Shown: positions 45,292 to 54,757 of the stretch, in pieces
Position numbering within the stretch: the stretch's first letter is position 1
Layout of the letters: each line of letters opens with the position of its first letter
NCBI GenBank assembly: GCA_964600665.1
Contig: CAZRKC010000007.1
Location: forward strand, 1 to 64,000
Direction of reading: 5' to 3'
DNA length: 64,000 nucleotides
Origin: CAZRKC01 sp964600665
Lineage (GTDB): Bacteria > Bacillota > SLNR01
The notes under the pieces: generated by a model
Seen by the model: the letters and a program-made list of their open reading frames with translations, nothing else
The model's database searches: none
Told to the model about the DNA's origin: nothing
Translations under genes and position numbers: made by a program

Positions 45292-46377
45292 TTATATTCT
45301 AAAGTCTTTGAGTGACTCCAATATGTGATTATCTTCAATCTCCTCGTCTATAATCGTCTCACCTATTTTTTTTAGCAAAATCATCGTATTTTTCGTTTTT
45401 CGTTTTTTATCCCGGTGAATACTATCAATCAGATTCTCCGGATTAAAATCAATCCATGAGCTTGGCAAACCGTATAGATCGAGTAGCCGGATTATTCGCA
45501 TATAATCGCTTTTGTCTAGGTAACCCGCCTTCACCGATAAATGAGATGCAAAAGCAATACCTATTGAGATTGCCTCACCATGAAGGTATCGTTTGTAGTC
45601 TGTGTTTGATTCAATCGCGTGTCCCAGCGTATGACCATAGTTTAAAATACGTCTTATACCGAAATCTTTCTCATCAATTTCCACTAATTGTTTCTTTATT
45701 AAAATGCAGTCCCAGATAATATCCCTGAGAATATCAATCTCTCTCCTTTGAACTGCGGTAGCACACTGTTCTAACTTACAAACGAGATCAGGATTTCTAA
45801 TCAGTCCATATTTAATAATCTCAGCAATTCCAGACAGGTAATTACGCTCATCTAGACTTAATAATGTTCCTGGATCTATTAATACACTTTGTGGATGGAC
45901 GAACATACCAAGGGCATTCTTCCCTTTTACTGAATTAACACCCACTTTACCTCCAATGCAACTATCAACTTGAGATATCAAAGTAGTTGGTATATGAAAT
46001 AATGGCAGACCCCTCATGTAGATTCCTGCCACAAAACCTCCCATGTCACCCATAATTCCTCCACCAATCGTAACGACATAATCGTGACGCGAGAAACCCT
46101 TATCGAGCATCGTGTCCACGATGGTCCCCACACTTAAAAACGTTTTCCCTGCTTCTGTGCATTCAACCGAGATATTATCATACTCAATCATGTACTCATC
46201 CAAGCTCTTCTTAATTGAGTCCCAATAAATTCGGCTCACATTTTTGTCAATTAAAATACATGCTTTCCCAGTTATTCGATTCCCCTTAATCCAGAACCCT
46301 ACCTGATTAAGTGATCCTTCAATCAGCGAAATAATTGTTGAGGTCGGTTGTGTAATAATCTCCAGAACTGTTTTCAT
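45292..46377 (-). CDS. aroB: 3-dehydroquinate synthase
   Basis: Second step of the shikimate pathway; NAD- and metal-dependent. The 361-residue enzyme has GGGIMGDMGGFVAGIYMRG, PTTLISQVDSCIGGKVGVN and ILNYGHTLGHAIE with the metal ligands. The ATG at 46377 starts one base after the aroK stop; the open frame to 46416 lies in aroK. Confidence 0.95.
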   Translation of the reverse strand: MKTVLEIITQPTSTIISLIEGSLNQVGFWIKGNRITGKACILIDKNVSRIYWDSIKKSLDEYMIEYDNISVECTEAGKTFLSVGTIVDTMLDKGFSRHDYVVTIGGGIMGDMGGFVAGIYMRGLPLFHIPTTLISQVDSCIGGKVGVNSVKGKNALGMFVHPQSVLIDPGTLLSLDERNYLSGIAEIIKYGLIRNPDLVCKLEQCATAVQRREIDILRDIIWDCILIKKQLVEIDEKDFGIRRILNYGHTLGHAIESNTDYKRYLHGEAISIGIAFASHLSVKAGYLDKSDYMRIIRLLDLYGLPSSWIDFNPENLIDSIHRDKKRKTKNTMILLKKIGETIIDEEIEDNHILESLKDFRI

Positions 46378-46378
46378 A

Positions 46379-46900
46379 CTACCAACTCCATTTCGTGATA
46401 GACAATATTTCATCAACAGTTTTTTCGATGGTTAAATTGGTAGTGTCAATAATTACATCCGCTTCTTCATATAGACGACTCCTAGTAATCGACTGTCTGA
46501 CTAATTCATCCTTCGGATTACTAACCAGCAACGGCCTTGAATAGCTAGTACTTAACCTTTGCACAAGGGTTTGTATTTCAGCCTTCAACCAAATTACCGT
46601 ACCCATTTTTTTAAGAATCTGATAACTCGCTTCACAAGTTACCGTTCCCCCGCCACTGACAATGACAGAATCGTTCACCTGCAGCATTTTTTTAAGCATT
46701 GAGTATTCCATTCTTCTAAAACAGTCAACACCAGAAGTACGGATGATGTCATCCACAGCCATTCTTTGGTCACTTTCGATCATGGAATCAAGATCATATA
46801 CAACTTTTCCTGTAATAGCACCAATTCTTTTTCCGATTTCACTTTTCCCTGATCCAGATAGACCAACTAATATAATATTTCTGTTACTATTATTTACCAA
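46379..46900 (-). CDS. aroK: shikimate kinase
   Basis: Phosphorylates shikimate at O3. The 173-residue P-loop kinase has GLSGSGKSEIGKRIG, DLDSMIE (shikimate-binding Asp), CFRRMEYSML and VSGGGTVT. The start appears to be TTG 46900 with GGAG 10 nt upstream, overlapping the aroE stop by 11 nt. Confidence 0.93.
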   Translation of the reverse strand: MVNNSNRNIILVGLSGSGKSEIGKRIGAITGKVVYDLDSMIESDQRMAVDDIIRTSGVDCFRRMEYSMLKKMLQVNDSVIVSGGGTVTCEASYQILKKMGTVIWLKAEIQTLVQRLSTSYSRPLLVSNPKDELVRQSITRSRLYEEADVIIDTTNLTIEKTVDEILSITKWSW

Positions 46901-47777
46901 TCGACATCATCTCCATTATTGTCGCTTCGGCTTCTTCATAATATTTCTTGCACGTATCATCACATAATCCAAACCAGATTTTTTGCGTTTCAACAGCTTG
47001 GAATAATAGCATTTTCAACCCACTTACAATCAAACATCCCGCGTTCATACCTCTTTGCATGAGCAATGTATGAACAGGGTTATAAACCATATCAAAAACG
47101 GTCATACCAGGATGGAGTACCTGTGAAATATCGGGAATCTCATCCGGATAGCCAATCATACCAATTGAGGATGCATTAATCAGCAAATCTGCTTCGTTGT
47201 TTTTGAGGGACCGTAGGTCAGAAAATGGGATGATGTGAGTTTCATAATTCCTTTTGTCATATAAATGACTTTCAGAGGCCATTTCTTTAGCATTTTGAAT
47301 ACTGCGATTTACAATATATATTGTTCTATATCCCTTTTTCAATACATAATATAGGGCAGCCCTTGCTGCTCCCCCAGCACCTATGATTATACAGATACTA
47401 CTTGAGATACAGTGTCCACTTGAGGATAAAGCTAGCTCAATGCCCGTCACATCTGTATTATATCCATGCAATCGTCCATCCTTGTTATAGACTACATTAG
47501 CAACATTCATTGACTGAACCTCTGGTTCTAGATCATCTAGGTAGTTCACCACTAATCTCTTTAATGGCATAGTAACATTGACCCCAACGATGGAAAGTGC
47601 TTGAAGGCCTTCAACAGCCTTTTTCAAAGAATTAGAACCAACCACAAAAGGAATATAAATTGCATTTCTATTCTGCTGCTTAAACCAATGATTATGCAAG
47701 TATGGAGAAATTGTAGAAGTGAGTGGTGAGCCAATTATGCCATATACTTCTGTTGAACCATCAATCACGAAATTCAC
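46890..47777 (-). CDS. aroE: shikimate dehydrogenase
   Basis: Reduces 3-dehydroshikimate with NADPH. The 295-residue protein has GIIGSPLTSTISPYLHN (substrate site), VNVTMPLK (catalytic Lys), the nucleotide loop IGAGGAARAALY and NASSIGMIG. First gene of aroE-aroK-aroB. Confidence 0.95.
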   Translation of the reverse strand: MNFVIDGSTEVYGIIGSPLTSTISPYLHNHWFKQQNRNAIYIPFVVGSNSLKKAVEGLQALSIVGVNVTMPLKRLVVNYLDDLEPEVQSMNVANVVYNKDGRLHGYNTDVTGIELALSSSGHCISSSICIIIGAGGAARAALYYVLKKGYRTIYIVNRSIQNAKEMASESHLYDKRNYETHIIPFSDLRSLKNNEADLLINASSIGMIGYPDEIPDISQVLHPGMTVFDMVYNPVHTLLMQRGMNAGCLIVSGLKMLLFQAVETQKIWFGLCDDTCKKYYEEAEATIMEMMSIGK

Positions 47778-47797
47778 CTCTCTATCGCCGTGTACAA

Positions 47798-48307
47798 TTA
47801 TAGCTTGATTTCTCCTTCTTTTACCATTTTCTTTATTAATGCTCTTTCCACTTTTCTTACAAATTGCGTACCCACAAACTCCTTATCACTGATCGGTTTT
47901 ACCAATATTGAATATATACCCACCCGATTCGCTCCGAATATATCTGTAAAGAGTTGGTCTCCAACCATTGCGGTCTCATTCGCATTGGTCTTCATTAGTC
48001 TCATCGCTGCCTGAAACGGTTTGGACCTGGGTTTTCCTGCTCTATCTACAAGATAAATTTTCAAAGACTTTGCAAAATCACTGATTGATTGTCCACGATT
48101 ATTTGACACAATACAAATTGAAATATTTGCATCTTTTATACGTTGAATAAGATCCACCAGATTTGGAGTTACTCGATACTCCCCCCATGGAATCATTGTA
48201 TTGTCCAGATCAAAAATTAATCCCTTGATATTTTTCTTTTTTAGAAATTCAATAGACAAATCTTCAATTTTTAAAATATAGGATTGCGGGATAAACCAAC
48301 TTCTCAT
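47798..48307 (-). CDS. YqeG-family HAD phosphatase
   Basis: A 169-residue HAD-superfamily IIIA protein. GLIFDLDNTMIPW is motif I with the nucleophile Asp, CIVSNN motif II and MVGDQLFTDIFGANRVG the C-terminal acidic motif. YqeG homologues resemble phosphatidylglycerophosphate phosphatases; their exact role in Firmicutes is not settled. Confidence 0.88.
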   Translation of the reverse strand: MRSWFIPQSYILKIEDLSIEFLKKKNIKGLIFDLDNTMIPWGEYRVTPNLVDLIQRIKDANISICIVSNNRGQSISDFAKSLKIYLVDRAGKPRSKPFQAAMRLMKTNANETAMVGDQLFTDIFGANRVGIYSILVKPISDKEFVGTQFVRKVERALIKKMVKEGEIKL

Positions 48308-48331
48308 GCTTTCACCACCATAATAGGGTAA

Positions 48332-48355
48332 TAGAGCTTCCTTCTGGAAGCTCTA
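48332..48355 (-). other. 10-bp intercistronic hairpin
   Basis: TAGAGCTTCC and its exact complement (48332-48341, 48346-48355) enclose a 4-nt loop. The 5' arm contains the stop codon of the upstream gene on the minus strand. No T-run follows. Confidence 0.65.
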
Positions 48356-48778
48356 AATCGGAAGCTCAGTATGTGTTATGTATTCTGTGACGAGGAATGA
48401 GACACGTTGAACCAATTCTTCAAGTTGTTCCCAATTGTATTCATTTTGACCGGTGCAAATCTGATTACTTCCCATTATTCTTCCAATAAACTCATACACA
48501 TCAGTCAAAACTTGAGTTGAGTCTTCGTTCAGCATCATTTCTTCTTGGAGTAGCGAAATAGCCTCATTTATAATATATGGATGCCAATGCCCAGTTTCAG
48601 CGAGTATTAAATTGAAGATTCGAGCAAAGTCATCTGCGATGTCACGCATGTCGTCAAGCATTTCCGAGTAATCATGATTATTTGCATGTGCGCTAGTTCC
48701 ATATTCCATTTTACTTGTTTGCATCTTCATCTTGATTCGTCGAATGATTTTTTGTACTCCTTCACCTTCAACAACCAA
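48353..48778 (-). CDS. uncharacterised 141-residue protein
   Basis: Not recognised. Predicted soluble and mostly helical (DDMRDIADDFARIFNLILAE; WEQLEELVQRVSFLVTEYI), slightly basic at the N-terminus. TTG 48778 is supported by GGAGG 7 nt upstream. It sits 20 nt after the second DUF881 gene and is probably expressed with it. Confidence 0.6.
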   Translation of the reverse strand: MVVEGEGVQKIIRRIKMKMQTSKMEYGTSAHANNHDYSEMLDDMRDIADDFARIFNLILAETGHWHPYIINEAISLLQEEMMLNEDSTQVLTDVYEFIGRIMGSNQICTGQNEYNWEQLEELVQRVSFLVTEYITHTELPI

Positions 48779-48798
48779 CTGAATACCTCCTGAACACG

Positions 48799-49518
48799 TT
48801 ATTTCTTCGCAGTTGATGCTGGTTTTGCTTGGTCATAGATATATCCTCCCAAATAAGCAGGGATGATAACTTTTTTCTCTTGAATCACTGTAAACTTGAC
48901 ACCCTTCAAATCGATTAAGTCCGAAACTAAGTTGTTCGTAATCTTTACAAGACGTTCGAGCTTTTCAGAGTCCCCGATTACTTTGATTTCATATGTGATA
49001 CCATCATTAGTATTCACTGGTGTTTTATTAATTAACATGTTCTTTCCTGCTTCACTGATTGGTGTATTTGCGATGATCCTTTGATTATTAATTGATATTG
49101 CCTCTGCACCTGAATACCTTAGGACATTAACGATGTCTTGTAGATCACTTGAAGTAATTTTATCATAAGCATTTCTATCATCAATCGTCATCAGGATGCC
49201 TGGCCCTTCAACTTTCGTTTTACCATTCAGCATCCTCAGTTTGTCCAATTCTTCAGATAGCCCGGGAGTTATGGTCGCATCCTCTGTTGCCATTTTCTCA
49301 TACAATCCAATAACTTTCCTAAGAGATTGAATTTCAAGTTCATGGTCATTACGAATAGCCACTGCTCTTGAGAGCACTTCTGAGAGCGCAACGTTTCGAT
49401 CAAGAACAACTTGCCTATTCTTTACAATTTGTAATTGGATTTTATATTGTACTGATATGAGTAACCCTAAAACAATAGCAACAATGAAAACCGGAATTTG
49501 CCACCGATACTTTCGCAT
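48799..49518 (-). CDS. DUF881 membrane-anchored protein (second copy)
   Basis: A 239-residue protein with an N-terminal membrane helix (about 7-23), a coiled-coil stretch (25-80) and a DUF881 domain with VEGPGILMTIDD and LRYSGAEAISINNQRI. These proteins are found in Firmicutes and Actinobacteria, often near division genes; function unknown. ATG 49518 follows GGGGGAG. Paralogue of the gene before it. Confidence 0.85.
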   Translation of the reverse strand: MRKYRWQIPVFIVAIVLGLLISVQYKIQLQIVKNRQVVLDRNVALSEVLSRAVAIRNDHELEIQSLRKVIGLYEKMATEDATITPGLSEELDKLRMLNGKTKVEGPGILMTIDDRNAYDKITSSDLQDIVNVLRYSGAEAISINNQRIIANTPISEAGKNMLINKTPVNTNDGITYEIKVIGDSEKLERLVKITNNLVSDLIDLKGVKFTVIQEKKVIIPAYLGGYIYDQAKPASTAKK

Positions 49519-49534
49519 TGCGTCTCCCCCTTTC

Positions 49535-50245
49535 TTAGTCTTGTGCAATCTTCAGGTACTTAAATACAATATCCTCTGTGTAACCAGGTACCGTAATCAT
49601 GTCTTCTTGTTCTATCGTAAAGGTAATTGCAAAAGTCTTCTTCATATCTTCTAGAATAGGAACAATTGTACCCATTTTCAGGGAGTTTGTTAAAGTATTC
49701 GAATCGCCAATAGCCCGTATGATATACGGAGGGGGAATGAGTTTTTTGTTAATGAAAATCGTCGTTCCACCGCAAAAGACTTCTGTAGTCGTAATGACAC
49801 GCTGATCATTAATTGAGATAACATCAGCACCACCGATCCACAATAGATTAACTAAGTCTCTTATGTACCAATCATGAATATAATAATAATCAGCATCCCA
49901 ATCTCGGGGCATCATACTGTCGCCTAATGTAATAACGACTCCTGGACCAACCATCGGGACAAGCCCTGCTGATACTTTTGATTCAACGATTTCTGCACTT
50001 ATTATCGACCGAATATTCTCGCCATCTTGATACTGAGAAAGCGTATTCTTCAAACTATCTGCTTCACTAGCCAATTGCTGTGTCGCTTTGGAAACTTGGA
50101 TCAATGTAGCAGCAATATCTTCAAGTCGGTTAGTTGAGCTACTCCGATTGATTGAATCCTGCGTCCGAAATTGCACCATCATCAATATACCTAAAATAAA
50201 TGTACATATGGTAATCCATTTATGCCATGGCTTAAGCTTCATCAT
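49535..50245 (-). CDS. DUF881 membrane-anchored protein (first copy)
   Basis: A 236-residue protein with an N-terminal membrane helix (about 10-24), a helical linker and the DUF881 core VGPGVVITLGD and LLWIGGADVISINDQRV. GGAGG lies 7 nt before the ATG. The tandem paralogue suggests the pair work together, perhaps as a hetero-oligomer at the outer face of the membrane. Confidence 0.85.
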   Translation of the reverse strand: MMKLKPWHKWITICTFILGILMMVQFRTQDSINRSSSTNRLEDIAATLIQVSKATQQLASEADSLKNTLSQYQDGENIRSIISAEIVESKVSAGLVPMVGPGVVITLGDSMMPRDWDADYYYIHDWYIRDLVNLLWIGGADVISINDQRVITTTEVFCGGTTIFINKKLIPPPYIIRAIGDSNTLTNSLKMGTIVPILEDMKKTFAITFTIEQEDMITVPGYTEDIVFKYLKIAQD

Positions 50246-50498
50246 CGAGTAGCCTCCGTCTTCGTGATATCATCATTTTAGCATACTCTACATGAATATT
50301 CTACTTAGCCATTTATGTTTGTGTTGATTAGAACAAAATATGGAAGGGTTTAAAAGAGAATTGTAGAATTATTCTATTGGAATATTGGAGACTTTAATCA
50401 TATCTAATATTCATAACGGTTTTTGTATGACACGTGCCCATCTCTTTTGCAGACTTGGTGAGTTACAGTAACTACTTTATTTTGAAAGGGTGACTAAT

Positions 50499-50798
50499 AT
50501 GCGTAAAAGCCTTGAAATCATTGGCCCATACTTTAAAGAATTCAGTAGCGCAGATGCTCGCTTCCCAACAGTCTATGCTCAAAAATTTGAGAAGCTGACG
50601 GATGAGATTACTGCTCTTCTCAAAGAAAAAGATATGCTTGACTCCGAAGTGGACTTTAAACGTTCGATCCAGGATTTGATTTCGATTTGCTATAATAATG
50701 GAGTCAAAGATGGCAAGAAGCTTTCCAATAAGAACAAAACACCTCAATCTACTTTGAAAGGTAAAATCATTCATTCAAGTCTTGACTTTAAGGAGTAA
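50499..50798 (+). CDS. small soluble protein, unknown, own transcription unit
   Basis: Ninety-nine residues, not recognised; helical and lysine-rich at the C-terminus (NGVKDGKKLSNKNKTP). It is one of only two genes on plus. GAAAGGGTGA upstream of ATG 50499 and a terminator 40 nt after its stop support it; a frame open on the opposite strand has neither. Confidence 0.7.
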   Translation: MRKSLEIIGPYFKEFSSADARFPTVYAQKFEKLTDEITALLKEKDMLDSEVDFKRSIQDLISICYNNGVKDGKKLSNKNKTPQSTLKGKIIHSSLDFKE

Positions 50799-50837
50799 AG
50801 CGTGCAGACTAAAACGAATTTTGATACTCTATTTGTT

Positions 50838-50864
50838 GAATCTACATTCGTAGATTCTTTTTTT
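50838..50864 (+). terminator. terminator of the small plus-strand gene
   Basis: GAATCTAC (50838-50845), 4-nt loop, GTAGATTC (50850-50857), then seven T. Confidence 0.85.
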
Positions 50865-50865
50865 G

Positions 50866-50897
50866 TAAAAAAAAGCTACGAAAATATATTTCGTAGC
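50866..50897 (-). terminator. terminator after trhP
   Basis: Minus strand GCTACGAAA (50889-50897) pairs with TTTCGTAGC (50875-50883), followed by eight T. It faces the plus-strand terminator, so converging transcripts both stop here. Confidence 0.82.
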
Positions 50898-51026
50898 CAT
50901 TAAAAAGGGACTGTAGAGATGTTGAGGACTGAGGTGCCTCAACAACCTTATTATACACAAAATTTTGCCATCTTTCAAGATTATCCATCACTTTAACAAT
51001 TAATGTAAACAATGATTGATGATGAT

Positions 51027-52256
51027 TTATGCAAGTAAATTTCGCTTACGCCTTACTATGGAGTACTGTTCCAGAGGAGTATCCACATGCATGCGATATT
51101 CCATTTTCGGATGAGGAGTACTATCAATTTGATTACCATCCAAATCCTCAAGACTAGTTACCTGATGATAGTAAGGATCTCCTTTAGGCCCATATATTTC
51201 TATTGTATCGCCGCGGCATATTTTGTTCCTTTGCTCGATCAACGCATGCCCTTTCCCCTGATCGTATTTCATAACAACACCCATTAAATCATAAGGATGG
51301 AAATACTTTTCATATGAACTGATTTGACTATTGTCAGATGGCTTGTGAAAGAAGAAACCAGTGCAAAACTCACGATGGCTTGCTTTGTGGAGCTCATCGA
51401 GCCATTTTTGTTGGAATTCGTACTTAAGAGGGTTTTCGAAGAAAGTGTCAATCGCTTCGCGATACGCTTTAGTGACACTAGCTACATAGTTTAAACTCTT
51501 CATACGCCCCTCAATTTTTAAGCTACTTAAACCGCATTTAATGAGCTCTGGTATATGTTCTATCATGCAAAGGTCCTTCGAATTCATGATACTCGTACCT
51601 TCTGTTGTTTCAATAATCGGAAAGTATTGACCCGGACGCCGCTCTTCAACGAGGGCAACCGGCCACCGGCATGGTTGAGTACACTCTCCCAAATTCGCAT
51701 CTCGGCCCGTTAAATAGTGGCTCAGGAAACAGCGGCCCGAATATGCCATACACATTGACCCATGCACGAAACCTTCCAATGGTATGTCTACCCGTTCATG
51801 AATCTCAACGATCTCGCTTAATGATACCTCTCTTGAGAGAATAATTCGGCCGGCGCCCGCTTTTCTCCAAAATTCTGCACTCCGCCAGTTTAACGTGTTA
51901 GCCTGGGTTGAAATATGTATCTCCATATCGGGCATCATTGACCGAATATATGAAAACATTCCGGGGTCAGAAACAATCATTGCATCAATATTAATACGAT
52001 TAACATTATCAATAAAAGAATCCAGCCCAAGCAAATCTTCATTGTGAGGGAAAATGTTCATTGTCAGATATACTTTGCGCTTATGTTGGTGGGCAAAATC
52101 GACACCTGCATACAAGTCTGCCCAGGAAAAGTTCCCAGCCATTGCACGCAAACCAAAAGATTCTGCACCCACATAAACAGCATCCGCACCGTATAAAACA
52201 GCAATTTTTAGTTTTTCCAGGTCTCCACCTGGTGATAATAACTCAGGTTTTACCAT
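51027..52256 (-). CDS. trhP: U32-family tRNA hydroxylation protein TrhP
   Basis: A 409-residue U32 'peptidase' homologue. EGFVHGSMCMAYSGRCFLS is the U32 signature with the conserved cysteines, later CTQPCR. In B. subtilis the neighbours yrrN and yrrO (trhP1/trhP2) are needed for 5-hydroxyuridine at tRNA position 34, and yrrM (trmR) methylates it. Here one U32 gene follows the trmR gene, so the same pathway is likely with a single TrhP. I prefer ATG 52256, 9 nt from AGGTG, over ATG 52262. Confidence 0.82.
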   Translation of the reverse strand: MVKPELLSPGGDLEKLKIAVLYGADAVYVGAESFGLRAMAGNFSWADLYAGVDFAHQHKRKVYLTMNIFPHNEDLLGLDSFIDNVNRINIDAMIVSDPGMFSYIRSMMPDMEIHISTQANTLNWRSAEFWRKAGAGRIILSREVSLSEIVEIHERVDIPLEGFVHGSMCMAYSGRCFLSHYLTGRDANLGECTQPCRWPVALVEERRPGQYFPIIETTEGTSIMNSKDLCMIEHIPELIKCGLSSLKIEGRMKSLNYVASVTKAYREAIDTFFENPLKYEFQQKWLDELHKASHREFCTGFFFHKPSDNSQISSYEKYFHPYDLMGVVMKYDQGKGHALIEQRNKICRGDTIEIYGPKGDPYYHQVTSLEDLDGNQIDSTPHPKMEYRMHVDTPLEQYSIVRRKRNLLA

Positions 52257-52262
52257 GCACAT

Positions 52263-52865
52263 TCACACCTTTCGACTGATACTTAACCCATCACCGACAT
52301 CAAGTATCACCGAACTCCAATGACAATCGAAAATGATTCCTAAGAAGTTCTTTAACCCTGAATATGTGTTTTGATATTTGGGGAGATCGACCCCAATGCT
52401 TTTATGCCTTTTTTCCAGTAGTACATTGTCAGCAACCAGCAATCCATTGGTCACAATTTTATCGAAGAGAATTTCCATATAAGCACTATACTCACTTTTT
52501 ACTCCATCGAGTAAGACAAAATCAAACTTCAAGTTTAACTCAGGCATTAATGATAATGCATCACCACATAATACTATTACTTTCTCTTCAATCCCATATT
52601 CTTTAATGTGATTCCTTACATATTCTACTCTCTTCACATTTTTTTCTATTGTTGTAATGACTGTTTCATTATCAGTAACACATAGCATTGACATACAAGA
52701 AAAGCCCAATCCAGTTCCGATTTCAAGTATTGATCTTGGTTGTTCGTATTTCAGTAATTGTTGTATGACCTCCATCGTACGAACATTAATCATGGGTATA
52801 TTATGGGAGTAAGAATCCTTAATGACCGTATCCAATCCATATTGGGCACTGTCTATCGATAACAT
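52263..52865 (-). CDS. trmR: tRNA 5-hydroxyuridine methyltransferase TrmR
   Basis: A 200-residue class-I SAM methyltransferase of the catechol-OMT-like group: ILEIGTGLGFSCMSM (motif I), DFVLLDGVKSEY and GLLVADNVLL (metal-binding motifs). Position between mltG and a U32 gene equals YrrM, which makes 5-methoxyuridine at tRNA position 34. ATG 52865 begins one base after the mltG stop; the frame to 52955 lies inside mltG. Confidence 0.82.
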   Translation of the reverse strand: MLSIDSAQYGLDTVIKDSYSHNIPMINVRTMEVIQQLLKYEQPRSILEIGTGLGFSCMSMLCVTDNETVITTIEKNVKRVEYVRNHIKEYGIEEKVIVLCGDALSLMPELNLKFDFVLLDGVKSEYSAYMEILFDKIVTNGLLVADNVLLEKRHKSIGVDLPKYQNTYSGLKNFLGIIFDCHWSSVILDVGDGLSISRKV

Positions 52866-52866
52866 A

Positions 52867-53883
52867 TTATTTGCCTCTTCTGATTTCATCGATTGCCTTT
52901 TGATGCTCGGCAAATGTCCGACTGAAGATATGACCACCGTCATTCTTCGCAACAAAATATAAGTAATCAGTATTCTCCGGATTTACTGCTGCTTGTAGTG
53001 ACGCAGATCCTGGGCTTGAAATGGGGCCAGGGGGCAACCCTGAATACTTGTATGTATTGTAGGGTGAGTCAATTTCTAGATCAGAATTCAATAAAGTAGT
53101 TTTCGGTACTGGCAATATGTACATTACTGTAGCACACAACTGCAATCTCATACTGATTCGCAACCGGTTGTGTATTACACTAGACACCAAATACCGCTCA
53201 TTCGCGAGTTTTGCCTCACGTTCAATTAGTGATGCAACGGTGACAATCTTGTGGGGGTCCATTCCAAGTTCAGCGCCTTTGTTGATAATCTCTGATGTCA
53301 TATTTTTTGAGAAGTTGGCAATCATCATTTTAATGATTGAGTCCTCTGACATCCCTTTAGCATATGAATAGGTGTCAGGGAAGAGAAACCCTTCAAGCGG
53401 CTCTTTAACTTTTGCCAATTTATATTCAAACCCAACATTATAATCACCATTTCGTGCAAGTTCTAAAAATTTATCTTCATTCACATAGCCTAGCCGTGCA
53501 AGAAGTGCAGCAATCTGTTTCACCGTGTAACCTTCTGGTATCGTAAAGGAATAACGAATCACTTCACCTTTAACAATTTTGTCGAGGATTTGATTTGTTG
53601 ACATTGACTTTCGGAAGTAATACTCACCTTCTTGAAGTTTGCCATCTAAATTATTTATCCTTGCCATCAATTTCACCAAGGTTGTGTTACGAATTAAACC
53701 ATTTTGCTTTAATAATGATGCGATTTGGGTTGTTCCATACCCAGCGGGAATACGGAGATAGATATTTTCATTAGATGATAGATCTACCGGTTTTCCTGCT
53801 TCTGAATATGCAAAAAAACCAAGGCTAACCCCGATTACAATAACAAGGCTAATAACCATCAATGCCTTTTGAGTCTTTTTCAT
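52867..53883 (-). CDS. mltG: endolytic murein transglycosylase MltG
   Basis: Cuts nascent peptidoglycan glycan strands. The 338-residue protein has an N-terminal membrane helix (7-25), a LysM-like region (YSFTIPEGYTVKQIAALLA) and the YceG domain with VASLIEREA (catalytic Glu) and YNTYKYSGLPPGPISSPG. It lies after a terminator-like hairpin, yet keeps the usual order with DUF1292 and ruvX. Confidence 0.93.
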   Translation of the reverse strand: MKKTQKALMVISLVIVIGVSLGFFAYSEAGKPVDLSSNENIYLRIPAGYGTTQIASLLKQNGLIRNTTLVKLMARINNLDGKLQEGEYYFRKSMSTNQILDKIVKGEVIRYSFTIPEGYTVKQIAALLARLGYVNEDKFLELARNGDYNVGFEYKLAKVKEPLEGFLFPDTYSYAKGMSEDSIIKMMIANFSKNMTSEIINKGAELGMDPHKIVTVASLIEREAKLANERYLVSSVIHNRLRISMRLQLCATVMYILPVPKTTLLNSDLEIDSPYNTYKYSGLPPGPISSPGSASLQAAVNPENTDYLYFVAKNDGGHIFSRTFAEHQKAIDEIRRGK

Positions 53884-53906
53884 ATAGACTCCCCCCTCAG
53901 TTCAAT

Positions 53907-53940
53907 GAAAAACAAGAAAGTTCATTGATGAACTTTCTTG
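53907..53940 (-). terminator. terminator between the DUF1292 gene and mltG
   Basis: Minus strand: CAAGAAAGTTCA and its exact complement (53929-53940 and 53913-53924), 4-nt loop, then a run of five T. It should stop or thin transcription entering mltG. Confidence 0.7.
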
Positions 53941-53961
53941 TAAAAGGCTGCTTCAAATTCT

Positions 53962-54237
53962 TCAATCTTCATCCTCTTCATCATCTTCATCAAGCATTTC
54001 TTCCCAAGCTTCAGCTACTTGCTCCCACTCTTCATCATCTTCGATATCCACGAGGACTTCTTCTCCTGCTTCATCCATGTCTATTCGAAGAATCAAAGCT
54101 TCTTCAGCATCTTCCTCATCTAATGGCAACAGTACTGCATACTTGTTTTCATCTACTTCAATTACATCAATTATCGTAAATTCATGTTCCATGCCTTCTT
54201 CATCAGTTAAAACAATAAAATCCTCGTGTTCACTCAT
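53962..54237 (-). CDS. DUF1292 protein (YrzB-like)
   Basis: Ninety-one very acidic residues; DFIVLTDEEGMEHEFTIIDV and YAVLLPLDEEDAEEALILRI are the family pattern. Conserved between ruvX and mltG in Firmicutes, function unknown. The C-terminus is a run of Glu/Asp. Confidence 0.88.
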   Translation of the reverse strand: MSEHEDFIVLTDEEGMEHEFTIIDVIEVDENKYAVLLPLDEEDAEEALILRIDMDEAGEEVLVDIEDDEEWEQVAEAWEEMLDEDDEEDED

Positions 54238-54319
54238 ATGCTACACCCCTCTTTAATTTTCCCTTAATAATCAATGTTATTGTATCTTAAGGCTATGTAA
54301 TTGTCAATTAAATCGGACT

Positions 54320-54742
54320 TCATACTCCATCTCTTTGTATGCGATCAATGTAGTTCTGCAGAATAATACATGCTGAAATCATATCAATTGCTTGCTTTCT
54401 GTCTTTTCTGCTCACGCCATCTTGAATAAGATATGTTTCTGCAGATTTTGAGCTCAATCTTTCATCCCACAAAACGACTCCAATCTTAGTCTCCTCTTCA
54501 AGCATTGAAGCAAAAGAGATGACTTTCCGTGCCTGTAAGCCTAAAGTACCATCCATGTTTTTCGGAAGACCAACAACAATGAGTGTAATCTGATATTCAT
54601 TAATAATCTCTTGTAAACGTGCCTTAACGGTTTTCCAGTTGCTCCAGTTAATAACCTCTAGACAAGATGCAAATGTACCAAGGGAATCACTCATAGCAAC
54701 ACCAATGCGTTTATCCCCTACATCCAAGCCGAGAAATCTCAT
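54320..54742 (-). CDS. ruvX: RuvX/YqgF putative pre-16S rRNA nuclease
   Basis: A 140-residue RNase-H-fold protein: FLGLDVGDKRIGVAMSD holds the first catalytic Asp, LIVVGLPKNMDG and VVLWDERLSSKSAE follow. Named a Holliday-junction resolvase at first, now thought to finish the 5' end of 16S rRNA. Co-oriented with ireB and alaS as usual. Confidence 0.92.
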   Translation of the reverse strand: MRFLGLDVGDKRIGVAMSDSLGTFASCLEVINWSNWKTVKARLQEIINEYQITLIVVGLPKNMDGTLGLQARKVISFASMLEEETKIGVVLWDERLSSKSAETYLIQDGVSRKDRKQAIDMISACIILQNYIDRIQRDGV

Positions 54743-54757
54743 ATAATCACCAACCGT

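Noticed and set aside
50472..50774. 100-codon minus-strand frame opposite the small plus-strand gene
   Set aside because: The plus-strand frame has a ribosome-binding site and a terminator; the minus one has neither.
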